Assembly (NCBI GenBank): GCA_011503125.2
Contig: WWBZ02000011.1
Location: 823,093 to 887,092, forward strand
DNA from: Botryosphaeria dothidea
Taxonomy: Eukaryota > Ascomycota > Dothideomycetes > Botryosphaeriales > Botryosphaeriaceae
Length of the DNA: 64,000 bases
Direction: 5' to 3'
The notes below the pieces were generated by a model. The model saw only the letters and a program-made list of their open reading frames with translations, made no database searches and was not told the origin of the DNA. Positions 33,051 through 45,500 of the stretch are shown here, in pieces. Every line of letters begins with the position of its first letter. The first letter of the stretch is position 1. Made by a program: the position numbers and the translations under genes.

Positions 33051-33140
33051 TCAACGTAACCAATGCTGGAGATCGACCGCCCCACCCTTCTCCGCGAATT
33101 CGTCCAGCCGCGCAACGAGCTCCTGCACGCACGCGCGGAC
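33051..33140 (-). pseudogene. P450 gene fragment
   Basis: The minus strand reads VRACVQELVARLDEFA...VDLQHWL, matching VRGCVRELLARLGGFP...VDLQHWL of the P450 at 33270-35063. Only about 90 bp are recognisable; flanking sequence does not continue the alignment. Probably a relic of a tandem paralogue. Confidence 0.65.
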
Positions 33141-33269
33141 ATATAACATTCCAATCCCCCCAAAAAATGAAAAATAAGACAGATCTAGCGTATTAATAAT
33201 GGGGAAGACAATAATAGAATTATGGTTCGGCACTTTACGGGTGATAATATTTATATATCACTTCATCCT

Positions 33270-35063
33270 CTAGCATTGCCCTTGCGTCGTCCTTTCTTTG
33301 ACCTTGACCCAGAAGTTCTTTTGCTTGACAAAGAAGATATTATGTGTCTCCAATTTGGAATCGGGGTCGACGAGCTGGAAATCAAACTTCCGCACAAGTT
33401 CCGGGATGAGTATAGAAATCTCCATGAGGGCGATATTCTTGCCGATGCAATTACGAGAGCCGAGACCCCACTGCATTACATCAGCTTTGAAATTGTAGGT
33501 GGCAAATCTCTCATCCACCTGTTCACTTACAGTCAAAGTGTTCCTGTTCATCCTGCCGATATCTTCTTTCGAGACGAGCCATCGTTCAGGCTTGTATTCT
33601 TCAGCATCTTCCCCGAAAACATCCTTGTCCAAGTGCATAACCCAAGCATTCATCCCGAGAACGCTCTGCTCACAAGTGTCTGTCAGTCACCTACAGTGAT
33701 ATATGTTGTCGATCATCTTACCTCTTCGGGAAAGTATATCCCGTCAACCTGAGCGCCACCCTTCGGAACCTCTCTACTCAAAGGCACACCGGGAGGTGAA
33801 TGCACCCGGAGTCCTTCAGAAATAACCGCCTGCAGGTACGCAAGTTTCTGGGCTTGCTGATATGACACAGGTTCCGCTGATGGGATTAACCTCTCTACAG
33901 CTGCAGTCTCCAATTCGGCTCGAAGCTGTATCCCTCACGTCAGCATCATGCAAACCTTGAGAATTGAGTAGGAACGCGCCTTCGCTATGACCGGCGGATT
34001 CTTCAACAAAAACCACATCACCGCACTCAACGCCACGCTCGTCGAATCGCTCCCTGCCCCCACATTCATCGCGCAAACCATCATCATATCCAAGAACCCA
34101 AACTTCTCCGGCTCCCTCCTATGCATCCTCACCATCTTCGCCAGAAAGTCCTCCCCCTCCTCATCCACCTCTCCCTTCTCCTCCTCCGGCGCCTTCAGCC
34201 TCTCCCCCACCGCCCCCGCCGCAAATGCAAACAACCCACTCATCCCATTCCGCCCCACCCGCTTCACCACCGCATACAGCCACCGATGCACCTCCGGCAC
34301 GACACCCACATGCGTCAAATACACAAGGCTCCTGTGCAGCGCCTCCAGTAACCCCAAGCAATCCTCCTCGCGGTCCAAAACCCCGAACCGCCGACTCACC
34401 GTCACCGCGCCAACCACGTCGAACGCGTAGCACTGCAGCCAGTGCTGCAGGTCCACGCGTTCCCCGCTCTCCGGGAATCCCCCCAGCCGCGCGAGCAGTT
34501 CCCGCACGCACCCCCGAACCTCGTCCTCCATGCGCACCACCGTGCTCAGGCTGTACAGCTGCGCGACGCGCCGCCGGAAGGACGCGTGCGCGGCCGGGTC
34601 GCGGTCGGAGAAGAGGTCGGCGCGGGGCGCGTCCGGGTTGCGGGAGGCGTCGTAGAAGGCGGACTTGGTAAAAGGAGAACCGTGCGCGTAGATGGTCTTC
34701 AGGGCCGCGGGCGAGGAGAGGCTGTAAGTGTTGGGTGCGATGCGGACGACGGTGCCTGGGGGGGTTTTTTTTTTGAACCGGTTAGCTTCTTGTCGAAGAG
34801 AATTGTTTTTGTTTTTGGTACGTGCCGTATATGTTGTGGAGTTGGATATTGGTCTTGTGGAAGTCGCCGCGCCAGAAGTGCCAGAGGAGCCAGAGGCGCG
34901 TGAAGCGGGCGAGGAAGGGTCCGGGGATGGAGCGGAGCGGTGAGAGTGCGGCTTGGATGGCAGAGGTGAGGATGGTGGTCGTGAGGGCGAGAAGGCATAA
35001 AGAGGAGAGATTTTGGAGAGTCAAGTGAGAGGGAATTGAGAGCAGGGATTGAGCTATTGCCAT
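33270..35063 (-). CDS. cytochrome P450 monooxygenase
   Basis: Exons 35063-34826, 34755-33980, 33925-33722 and 33665-33270 give 537 residues. N-terminal membrane anchor: LCLLALTTTILTSAIQAAL, then the Pro hinge PLRSIPGP. I-helix GAGSDST (312-318), K-helix EGLR (375-378), PERW, and haem loop QWGLGSRNCIGKN with Cys479. Trp replaces the usual Phe of the haem signature. The frame and family alignment require GC-AG introns at 34756-34825 (donor GCACGT) and 33926-33979 (GCGCGT); the third (33666-33721) is GT-AG. ER-bound oxidation of an unknown substrate with a P450 reductase is expected. The style resembles fungal pisatin-demethylase-type P450s, with low certainty. Confidence 0.82.
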
Positions 35064-36249
35064 TATGACGCGAAAACCAAGACTATTCTCTTGGTAGGGT
35101 TTCCCCAGCGGTTGGATGACAAAACGAAATGCCTTGGAGGGGACGGGGTTAAGAGAACATGTGGTGGCAGTGAGCTCCAGTCCAGATACTATCACCGAGG
35201 CTCTACTTATACATTCAACAGCTGGATGGCCCAAGACATTGATCCATGTATGCCGTACACCATTTCCACACGCCTGGTGTCAAACAAAATTACCGACCGG
35301 ACTCTTAAAGCAACGAAACACCGGTTTGAGAATGAAGATCATATCTCTGACCATCCCTCTTCGGTGTTTAAGACTACTCTTGTGCACGATCAGGGATCTT
35401 GACGGCCAATAGAAACGCACGAGTTAGCCAATATGACGTCCGAATACTGTCGGATCCCTGTTGAGGCTTGTCTGGGGTACATCAGGAGGAGTTCAAGGCA
35501 GCAGTAATCGGTACCGTTTAAACACCGAAGGTCCGAGGATTGATCCATCTATCAGGCACCTGAATACGACAAAGGAGCTATGCGACACGGGAACCCCTCT
35601 CATTGGACAAAAATCCGGGCTGTGAAATGCAGGGCACCGGTCTTTCTTTACTCGATATACGAAGATGTCCCCAGATGATGCCTGGTTTTCACATTCACGG
35701 CATGCGTTGTACTATGATGAACCCTCCTCCGCTTAATGCCCTATGTTGATTTTCTTTCTTCTGCTTCGGCTTTATTAAACTCGCCACGCTGAATATATCC
35801 AAAGAGAAGCGGACGTTGTGGAAAGAACTAATGGATTCGCTAAGGTGAGAATGCGGGGTTTAGCTGGCATGAGAAGGAGGGCTGGGCATGATGCAGGCAA
35901 ACCAACATTTCCTATTGTCGTGATGGATGCACCACAGCAGATTCCCAATTGAGATACCGCAGGTACAATGGAATAGATAAATAAATGGGTGGAGCGTAAA
36001 CAATAATCGCTGAGGATTCCTCGTCTTAAACGCAGCGGATTTTCTTCGAAGACACTAAATGAAGAGAATGCGCCTTCAGTTATTAATAGTGATGATTAGC
36101 AATTAATTTCACACTCCTACTACTAGGCTGAATTTTATACATGTTGTCAGTAACTTGAATATGCTAAGAAAATTTGCTAGATATATGAGCCAGTCAAGTC
36201 CTCTTTTTTTTTTTAAAAAAAAAAAAGCTAGGATTGGCTCCGAGATCCT
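35064..36249. other. intergenic region
   Basis: About 1.2 kb between the P450 start and the transposon block. No supportable gene. The first 200 bp hold the P450 promoter. Confidence 0.5.
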
Positions 36250-36252
36250 AGC
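36204..36252. repeat. T11-A12 tract plus hairpin GCTAGGAT/ATCCTAGC
   Basis: Eleven T then twelve A (36204-36226) can fold on themselves. Next to them is an 8-bp inverted repeat with a 10-nt loop (36227-36252). Read on the minus strand this is a hairpin followed by T12. It abuts the left target duplication of the LINE block, so it belongs to the pre-insertion sequence continued at 63633. Confidence 0.75.
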
Positions 36253-36262
36253 CTAAATATAG
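36250..36262 (+). repeat. left copy of outermost LINE target duplication
   Basis: AGCCTAAATATAG, repeated at 63620-63632. Confidence 0.75.
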
Positions 36263-36678
36263 ATAGATAGATAAATTCATTTCTTCCCGATATAGCTCCC
36301 TTACGGGTCCATGCGGGGCTAGCTATCTATAGTTATTTTACTCGAGGGGGAAAACCTTATCGCCTAGCAAAAACCCCTCCTTTCTATCTAGGCCTATTTA
36401 TCCCTACTAGTTCTATTTTTCCTTCTTACCGGTAGCGGCTGCTATAGCAGCCCTATATTCGCCTACTAGTCCTACCCCTTTAGTTCTTATCCTCGTAGTT
36501 ATCCGGGTCCTAGTATTCCCGGTAGTCCTCCTAGTTCCTCTTCCTAGTTATCCTTCTAGATTAGTTTCCTAGTAAGACTAAACTAACTAAGTAGTCCTAG
36601 GCGTAGGAACTAGCCTATTACTACTTTAATTCTCTTCTTTATTAAGAGGAGGGAGTAGTAGTCCGTGGTCCCTATTCT
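36263..36678 (-). mobile_element. outermost LINE-A, 3'-end piece
   Basis: The complement of the LINE 3' end: (GATA)n, then the conserved 3' UTR (ATTTCTTCCCGATATAGC, CTTACGGGTCCATGCGG) and the end of ORF2. It is cut by Gypsy-2 at ATTCT; the same element resumes at 51158. Confidence 0.82.
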
Positions 36679-36862
36679 TGTCAGGCCCCTTAAGCGCTAC
36701 CACCCTAGGCAACTAGGTAGATACTTAATAGTAACTAGAGGCCCCAACTTTACCAAGGATAACTCGGTTAGGTACTAGGGCACGGGCCCAGCGCTAAGCG
36801 ACTAGGTATATTTACCCTTCGCCCTCTCTTTCTAGACTCTCTTTCCTTTCTCCTTATATATA
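36679..36862 (+). repeat. 5' LTR of Gypsy-2, first part
   Basis: 184 bp up to TCCTTATATATA, where LINE-B is inserted; the remaining 49 bp are 42034-42082. Confidence 0.8.
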
Positions 36863-37099
36863 GATAGATAAATTTATTTCTTTCCGATATAGCTCCCTTA
36901 CGGGTCCATGCGGGGCTGGCTATCTATAGTTATTTTACACGAGGGGGAAAACCTTTTCGCCTAGCAAAAACCCCTCCTCTCTCTCTGGGCATGCTATCCT
37001 ATACTAGTTCTTGTTTTTCCTTCTTACTAGTAGCGGCTGCTATAGCAGCCCTACATTCACCTACTAGACCTATCCCTTTAGTCCTTATCCTCGTAGTTA

Positions 37100-40000
37100 T
37101 CCGGATCCTAGTAGTCCTGGTGGTCCTCCTGGTTCCTCTTCCTGGTTGTCCTCCTAGATTAGTTCCCTTGCCAGGCTAAATTGCTTGAGCAGCCCTAGGC
37201 GTAAGAACTAGTCTATTGCTGCTTTAATTCCCTTCTTCGTTAAGAGGAGGGAATAGTAGTCCGTAGTCCCTGCCCTTTGGAGTATCTATGCCCTACCCTG
37301 TTGGAAGTGGGGGCAGAAGAGGAGGATGTGCTTTGGGGTTTATCTATGCCAGCCGCATGGACAGGCAGGGCTAGGGTATCCTGGCACCTTGCGCCTAGAG
37401 AGGAAGTCCTCCAGTCTAATATGCTCAGTACGCAGTAGAGTAGCGAGTGTGCTCTGTGGCTTAGACAGTTCGCTGTGAATTTGTCGAATCTTTGGGTTCC
37501 ACTGTGTGCTTTGGGCTACTGGCTTATCTTGCCTTCCTTGGCTGGTAAACTTTGTCCATCTCTTCTTTCACTTGTTCCTATATGCTATGCGTAGTCTTAT
37601 TCGCTCCGGAAGACTCTGGTAGGTAGGGGGGCAGTAGTTAAGGAGGGCTGTTGCTCTTTCTCTAAGCAGAGTTCTTCTAGCTGGGCCGGCTGTGCCTCTG
37701 GTGCCTAGTGTGGCCCGGGCTATCTCTTTAATGCTCTGGCAAGTGTCCTCTACCACCATTGCCACTGGGCCATCCCTAGATCTAATAGTCTGGGCCAGCG
37801 CCAGTTCGTCCAGGTAGAGTGAGAGTGGGGAAATCCCCGTCTCGTGCTCTAAAGTTTGTGTGCTGGTTAACTTGTATGCCCCTGAGATGGTGCGTAGGCA
37901 CTGGTTTTGGATCTTCTGCAGTGGCTGGGTGGCTGTCTTTCTCCACCCTGGGGTTCCCTCTGGGACGTGCCATACCCCACAGCCGTAGGTTATAACTGGT
38001 CTCACCACAGCCATATAGATATGGCGGGCTTTAGTAAATAAAGCTCCCTAGGTGGATGCTGCGAGTCTAGAGAGAGATATGCACTATTTGATTGCCTTGG
38101 CTCCTGTTTCCCTAATGTGGGGTCCCCATCTAAGCTTGTTGTCTACGTGGACTCCTAGAATCTTGATTGTAGGCTCTGGGCATCCAGCAAATCCAGGGAT
38201 ACGGATCTCTGCTGCCATATTGAATCTTCTTAGTTTTCTTGTAAAATGAATGAGGTGATACTTGTTAGGCGAGAAAGCTGACCCGTGGGTAGCTGCCCAG
38301 CGCTCGCAAATTTGATGTACGCCCTCTAGTGTCCTATAGTTTTGTTCTGTAGATCTACTAAAGGTTAGAATATTAGTATCATCGACGAATCTAAGAGGGA
38401 AGGTATTACCCCTGCGTAGCTATGTAAGTAGGTTAGAGGTAAAGAATAGGTAGAGGATCGGAGATAGTGAGGATCCCTGGGGAATCCCGGTTGAGGTCTA
38501 GATTGGTGGACTAGTAAAGTCTCCGAAGGATAGCTGAGTGGTACGGTCCTGTAGAAAGGATCGAGTGAATCTTTCTACCTATTCTGGGAGTTTTGCCATC
38601 CTTATATTGTAGAGAAGCCTTCTATGAGATACGTGGTCATATGCTCCCGAGATATCTAGGCTGAGGACTGAAGCCACCAGCCCTGGATCTTGTGCCCAGA
38701 CAGTATGGATCTGTTCTGTGAGCAGGTCGAGAGCTGCTACTGCGGACCTGTTTCTCCTAGCTCCCATCTATGTATTAGGGAGCAGGCCGTATGCTTCAGT
38801 AGCCTAGGAGATTCTATCTGCTATAATCCTCTTAAGTAGCTTCCCTAGCGTATTAAGTAGGGCAATCGGCCTAAATGATTTGGCTTTGGTATAGTTATCC
38901 CTCTGTGGTTTCCTTAGGACTACGGTAATGGAGCTTTTGAACTGCCTAGGGTAGTATGCAAGTGCGAGGCATCCCTGGAAGAGCCTAGTGAGTGGTCCGC
39001 TTAGTGTCTGAGCGCACTGCTTTAGGAACCTATTGATAATCTTATCTAGGCCTGGTGCCTTATCTGGGGGGAGCTTCTTGATGGTATGGAGGACCTGCTC
39101 TTCAGTAAGGTCTTGAGGGATCTCCACTAGCTCTGGGTATATACACCCATCTAGATCTGAGAGGTCGGTGGCCCTGGGAGGGGGGAAGAACTGGTTGGTA
39201 AGGATTTCTGCCTTGGCCGGATTGTCGTAGCGTAGTTGTCCATCTGCTCCCTGGAGGGGTGGGAACTGAGGTAGGGCTAGAGGCTCTAGTGCCCTTGTTC
39301 TTGCCCACTTTGAGAGCTTCCAGAGTGCAGATAGGTCTAAGGTGATCTCAGCTACTGTTCTGCGCCATACTTTTGTTCTATCCCTTCTGATCTGCCTCTT
39401 CTTGCTATTAGCAATAGTTTGGTATACCACCCAGTCCTCCTTCCTCCCTATGGCTGTCCATTTCCTTCTAGCTACTCTCGCCTGGTGCACTAGGTCCGAA
39501 CACTCCTTTGTCCATTGTATAGAGGCCTAGGGCGAGGGTCTCGCCACTGGGATGGTTTCCTGGATTGTTCTTTGGATGACCTCCTGGAGTAGTTCTGTAA
39601 AGTAGTCTAGGTCTGCTTTCGTATTAAGAGGGGCTGCTCTAAGGTATTCGAGCTTTGTTTGGAGCACCTGATTGGTTCTATTCTAGTCTGCTTTTTTCCA
39701 CTGGGGCCTTGGAGGACGTGGTTCTGTAGGGGTAGGGGAGATATCAAGCATGGTGAGGATAGGTAGGTGGTCTGAGGAGGATTCGAGCTCCTGACTAACT
39801 CTATAGCTAAGGATCCTCTTCTCTAGCCACCGTGTAGTAAAGATAAGGTCTAGGGTACTCTCGCTACTACCCTCTTTCCTAGTAATAGTACCTCTTAGAA
39901 GGGCTAGGTTAAGGCTAGCTGTCGTAGCTATTTTAATAAGGTCGTCTGTAAGAGTATAGTGTGTAGGGGAGGTAATGCCTCCCCAGGTAGGATGGTGAAG

Positions 40001-40430
40001 GTTAAAGTCCCCTAGTAGGATATGCTCCCCTGGTTTTCTAAGGGCTTCTGGGAGAAGCGCTAAGGTTTCTAGAGCCGTACTAGTGTGGGAGGCTAGTGGG
40101 GGGTTATAGCAGTTATAGATGTAGATTGTATGTGTCCTAGTAATAAGGGATAGTGTAATAAGATCTAGTGAATGGACTGTTGCTTGCCAGGAGTCGGGGC
40201 TAATGGCCTTGCTTATAAAGAAGCAGGTTCTTGCCACTCCCTCCTAGGGAAAAACTGTGTAGTAGGCAGGGTGTCTTGCTATTGTCTTGACCCTCGGGTT
40301 CCTCCAAGGTTCCTAGATGGCCAGGATATAGTAGATCTTTAGGTCCACTTCCTTAAAGAGCGGGAGCATTACCCTATCCTTACTCTTGTGGACGTTATAC
40401 TGTACGATAGAGAGAGAGCCTATGTCTAAT
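37100..40430 (-). pseudogene. LINE-B ORF2 (endonuclease-reverse transcriptase)
   Basis: Best-preserved ORF2. APE domain (40237-39683): EHILLGDFNLHHPTWGG and ESSSDHLPIL. RT (39490-38240): LTEEQVLHTIKKLPPDKAPG, SFRPIALLNTLGKLLKRI, VLSLDISGAYDHVSHRRLL, and RFVDDTNILTF. C-terminal part (38014-37300): MAVVRPVITYGCGVWH, KIQNQCLRTISGAYK, then CPCGW...H...CPH zinc motif. Interrupted by several TAG/TAA stops. Expected role: nicks target DNA and primes reverse transcription. Confidence 0.85.
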
Positions 40431-40434
40431 ATTG

Positions 40435-41985
40435 ACTTCCTTCCATCTCTAGGTCCGGCTGCGAGGGGGCTAGTGGTGTGGGCTGTGAGGAGGGAGTTCC
40501 CGCGGGCTCCTCTAAGGCGTGTTGTGAGCTGTTAAGTCTAGTAAACCTTATTTGGTTAGGAGGCGGGGGGCGGCTTAAGTCTCTTGGCCTGCCTGGTCCC
40601 CTCTTGACCGGCTCCTCCTCCCTAATCCTCTTCCTTAGTCCGACCGTTAGCCAGTTAGTTTAGGGCTGTGTCTTAGTTATTAGGGGTCCTTCCCGGTGCC
40701 TTTCTAGTGCTGCTAGGCGGGCCTGGGCGGCCTTAGCATAGTAGGCTCTGCGTGTTAGGCAGACGTTGCTCTAGGCTGTGTGCCTTTAGGAGTAGTTTGC
40801 GTACTACGTGCTTTCCTTAGGGCAGTCCCTAGTATTATATATCTTGCCGTACTATCTACACTTTTTCTCCTTTTTATAGTAGTTGGTAATATGACCGTAG
40901 GCCTGGCACTTAAAACACTAGGTTACTATAAAGGCTATATTATAGTACTGCGCTATATAGATAGTAAAGTTAATAATAAGCCCCTTATTAATAATCTAGT
41001 TAGCGGTTTCGGGGTTTGTAGTACTAAGGATGATGGCTAAGTGAGTTTTCCCCTCTAGGAGCTTCCTCTTTAGCCAGGCCAGCTTGCTAATACGTAGTCC
41101 TAGGTATAGAGATAGGTTCTACTCCTAGATAGTTTAGATAGCTTAGGGGTCTATAGTATCGATTCCTTCTCGAGGGACGTTATATACTAGTACTAAGTAT
41201 AGCTACTAGTTAGGCCTAACTTCTTTTCCTAGTCCTATAGTCTATTCCTAGTCCTAGAGAAGGGCTGTTCTAGTTGCTTTATCCGGTATAAAGATTCTAA
41301 CGTCTCTACTGGGGAGCTTCTTAGCAGTAAGTACTTTCTTACACGCCCAGCTTTTTCCTACCTAGATCTTTCTAATAATTGCCTTATTTAAGAGCTTGGC
41401 TATTTCTTATCTATTTACTATCTCTAGGAAGTAGAGGGTAAGTTTAGTAGTGGCTAGGAGGGTAGGGGGCTTCGGGGCTGCTTAGGCTGTAATTTATGCC
41501 TAGCTACGAGTATTAGGTGTGGGTATAGAGGTAGCCTAGATACGGTTAACTATCTTTTAGACCTATTAGACCTCTTTAAGGATGTCCTTAAGGCCTAGCT
41601 CCTTAGTAGCTACCTCCTAGTAGATAGTAATATAATCCTAGAAGATTATCTTAGCAATATCGAGAAAATTTTTCACCTGGCTAGAGAGGACTAAAGGGAG
41701 GCTAGCGAATATTTATAGGGCTTAGAGGAGGGTGTCTGCTATTTTTAAGGCTCTCTTAACGTATTCTACGCTATACTAGGTGCTCTACGGTTTCTTAGGG
41801 GTGTATTAGGGCTAGGTAGGGGTAGTTACTAGGGGAGGCTGTTCGCCTCTTCCTATGTCCTCTATATTAACTACTTCGCGGCTATAGTTATCTTAAGTAC
41901 TATTTTAGGACTCGCGAAGCCTAGGATAGTCCCTAGGGCCCTCTCCCGGCGCCGTAGCTTAGAGTTGATTTTTTGGTATAGTTAT
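40435..41985 (-). pseudogene. LINE-B ORF1, start codon lost
   Basis: The complement of ORF1 as in LINE-1. The start reads ATA (41985-41983) where LINE-1 has ATG, a G-to-A change. The knuckle region (about 40910-40770) and the basic tail near 40600 are recognisable. Multiple RIP stops. Confidence 0.75.
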
Positions 41986-42033
41986 ATTTCTACCTATATA
42001 TTAATAATAAAGAGAAGAATTCTCCTTATATAT

Positions 42034-42082
42034 AGATTTTTAATTAAAAGCAATACCATTATTTCGGCTTTGCTACCTTATA
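42034..42082 (+). repeat. 5' LTR of Gypsy-2, second part
   Basis: GATTTTTAATTAAAAGC ... GCTACCTTATA; the same sequence closes the 3' LTR at 51105-51152. Confidence 0.75.
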
Positions 42083-42599
42083 TAATCTATATACTACTAA
42101 TAAGGAACCTAAACTCGATAACCCGATACCCGTACTATTAACTAGAACCTAAACTCGATAACCTATAACTAGAACCCGACAATACTAACAACCTATAACT
42201 AGAACTTAATAATACTAATACTCTACGATAAGCAACCTAGAAATATTAAAGAAACCTATACTATTAGAGAAATAATAGTATAATTATAGGAAATCTATCT
42301 TCTTAAATAAGATATAAAGATCCTCGTTAACCCCGTACTAATCTCTTTAGAGTTTTCACCCGTAATACGAGTTAAACTACTCTAAAAAACTAGAATAATT
42401 AGCGAAGATTATAGCGTAATAAAGCCTATTCCCCGTAAGCTATAGTCGTAGCCGTACTAGTAGTATCGCTAGTACTACCTCTATTTACCTAAGCGATAAT
42501 AAAGAAGAATTATTTAGTAATATAGTTAGGGGACCTAGCTAGAACCTTAACGAGTTTATAAGTAGTACTATCCTATTTTAGGGCTTTTCTAATGCCTTA

Positions 42600-45500
42600 G
42601 ACTAGTAAAGTTAAGCTACCGGTCCTACCTTACGTCGCACTACCTTACGTAGAAACCTAGAACCCGAAGAACTTACACATTTATCAGCCACGGATCTTAA
42701 CCTTACTATTAACCCCGGAATACTAAGTAACTACGGACTCGACTCTATTCGCTAGCCCAACGAATATACCTTCTATAACTAGTACACTATAATAATAGTA
42801 AACTAGCGTACTAAGTTCTACTATATCCTCTAAGTTACTTAAATAGCTACTAGTAAAGAGTATATAGCCTACGTCTCTCTTTAGGACAAGTATAAGAAAC
42901 TTAAATAGACCTATAAGAAGATAATCGCTAGATCTAATAGAGTTATTAAGGAAAGCAACGATAAGATTAGCCGGCTTATCTAAGAAAACAACCTTTTAAC
43001 TAAGAATATCGCTAACTATTACGAAGGTACCCTCCCTAGTACTAATATTCGTAGCCTTAACTAGGAACGTTAACTAAGAGAGGGAACTATTACCTTATAG
43101 CGAACCCTTTCTTATTAGGGCTTACGTAAGATACTTATAGGAGATATTAATAAGCTTATCTCTACTAACATCTATACTTTCGTTAACTTTAAGAATAATA
43201 TAGTCTTTAAGCTTAAAGTCGAAGAGGACTTCTTTAAAGAAAATTAGAAGCTAATAATTCGCTATATCTACTCTCGCCTTACTAATTTAATTACTACTAT
43301 AATGCGCCCGTATATTAGTAGCTACTAGATAGCCCTAGATTTCTTAGAAAAGCTAGGAAAGATATATAGAATAGATATCGCAAAGAAAAAAGCTACTAAT
43401 AACCTTATTCTTACTAGATAGAGCGAGAAAGAGACGGTAGACTTCTACTACGCCCGCCTATATATACTCTAGTTCCTTACTAATCCTACTAAAGAAGAGA
43501 AGATCGATAAGATATAGAATAATATTTCTATTAGCTTAGCTCTCTTAGTAGCTACTCTTATCTTTACCTCTCTCGAATAGCTACTTAAAACTCTCCGTAA
43601 GGCCGAATATCGTCGTTAAGAGATTAAGTCTATAAATATCCGTTCTAATAAAAGGATAAATAATAGTAATAATCCTAAAAGGGATCGCACTAAGCCTACC
43701 TATAATTAGAAACCTACTTAAGATAATCTTAGCCGCTAGGGTAGGACTAGAAGCGGTAATATAAACTAAGATAGCTAATAGAGCCGTATACCTACTACTA
43801 CTAAACTAAGAGACTAGGTTAGACTATAGTATAAGCCTAAGCTAAAACCCTTAAAGCTATTAGACGAGGAACGCCTCGTAATAACGAGGTAGGAACGCTA
43901 CCGTAGCTATAGAGGCTTAGGCTACTTTATATCTAATACCTACTATTCTAATAATAACCGCGCTAGGTTTACGTATATCTAGAGTATTAAGGAACTCGAC
44001 TCTAATAGCGAGTTAGAAAACTCCTAGTCCTAGGAGTAAGTCGCCTTCTAGAACTATATAAGTAGAAGAAGCTAGGCGAGTAGCTAGCTAGTCGTAGTTA
44101 GAAAGAGATAAAGGTGTTAAACTTCGTAGTAGATAATCGCGCGTGTAAAATTAAGGGAACCTACTTTATTATATATACTATAGTAGCTAGTAGTAATACA
44201 CGTTCTCTTATTAATAATAGAAGCCAAGCTAAGCTTATCGATACCTCCTTTATTCGCGCATATAAGATAATAAAGATCCCTCTTATTAAACGGATTACTA
44301 TAACTTTAGGAGATAGAATATTCTCTTAATATATTACCTACGCCTCTCTAGTCGATATTAATATTAGTTCTTATAAAGAATAACTTCTCTACTATATTAC
44401 TAACCTAGGAGACTATCTACTAATTCTTAGAGACGAATAGTTACGTACTTATAACCCGTATATTAACTAGGATAAGCGGTTAGTTAAGTTTTATAAGCCT
44501 TAGTGCTTTAAAGCTAGCTGCCTTACTATAAAACCTTATACCGAATATACTATTAGGTGCCGACCTAAATAGAAGATAGAGAAATCCTAACTAGACATTT
44601 AACTATATTCTATATCTATACTCTTCTACTTAGTATTACTTCCTAGATATAAAGGATACTACTATACGCCTACGGAATCTACTATAAATACTAGCGTAGC
44701 TATAACTAAAGAAGACGACTTTTAGAAGTTTATAAATAGAAAGAAAATATATAGACGAGAAGAACGCCTTGCCCGGCTGCCGAAGGAATACTACTAGATT
44801 AAAGAACTCTAGAATAAGATAGAAGCGGATATACTCCCTCCTTACTAGAAAGAAGACTATAAAATTAAGCTTAAACCTAACTATAAACCTCCTTATATAA
44901 AAAGCTACCGTCTAATATCTTAATAAGAAAACGAAGCGGTTAAGAAATATATTAACGAATATCTCGGAAAAGGGTTTATTCGCCCTAGCTCTTCGGACTA
45001 TACCGTACCTCTACTTATTATTAGAAAGCTAGGAGGAGAACTTAGGGTCTATATTAACTATAGAGCCCTAAACGCTATTACTAAGAAGAACCGATACCTA
45101 ATCCTATATATTAATAAAACTCTTACCCAGCTTAGTAAGGCTAAGATCTTTATAAAACTCGACGTTATCTATGCCTTTAACCGGATCCGAATTAAGAAAG
45201 GCTATAAGTACCTCACCGCTTTTAACACTCGCTTTAGTTAGTACGAATACCTAGTTATACCCTTTAGGCTCTATAATGCACTAGGCACCTTTTAGAGCTA
45301 TATTAACAATTCTATACTCGAATACCTAGATAAGTTTTATATAGCGTACCTAGATAATATCCTTATCTATAGTAAAAAGGAGGATAAACACGCCTAAAAT
45401 ATTAATAAAGTCCTCTAACGACTAAAGGACCGTAGTCTCTAACTTAACCTTAATAAATACGAATTTAATATTAGATTAGTTAAGTACCTCGGCCTTATTG

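Larger units (their letters stand above)
36863..41990 (-). mobile_element. LINE-B, full-length Tad1-like copy, least damaged in the window
   Basis: Runs from the (GATA)n-complement tail at 36863 to the 5' end near 41985-41990. Its target duplication TTCTCCTTATATATA is at 36848-36862 and 42019-42033; about 28 extra bases lie between the 5' end and the second copy. The 36900-39700 part keeps many TG/CA sites and open stretches of 60-230 codons, while 40700-41980 is strongly mutated. Confidence 0.85.

Noticed and set aside
33222..33752. 176-codon plus-strand frame over the P450
   Set aside because: Antisense to the haem-binding exon; no family features.
34225..34903. Overlapping 148- and 153-codon plus-strand frames
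   Set aside because: Antisense of P450 exons 1-2; Pro/Arg-rich compositional artefacts.
44114..44329. 71-codon ORF as a separate gene
   Set aside because: It is the protease segment of the Gypsy-2 polyprotein left open between RIP stops.
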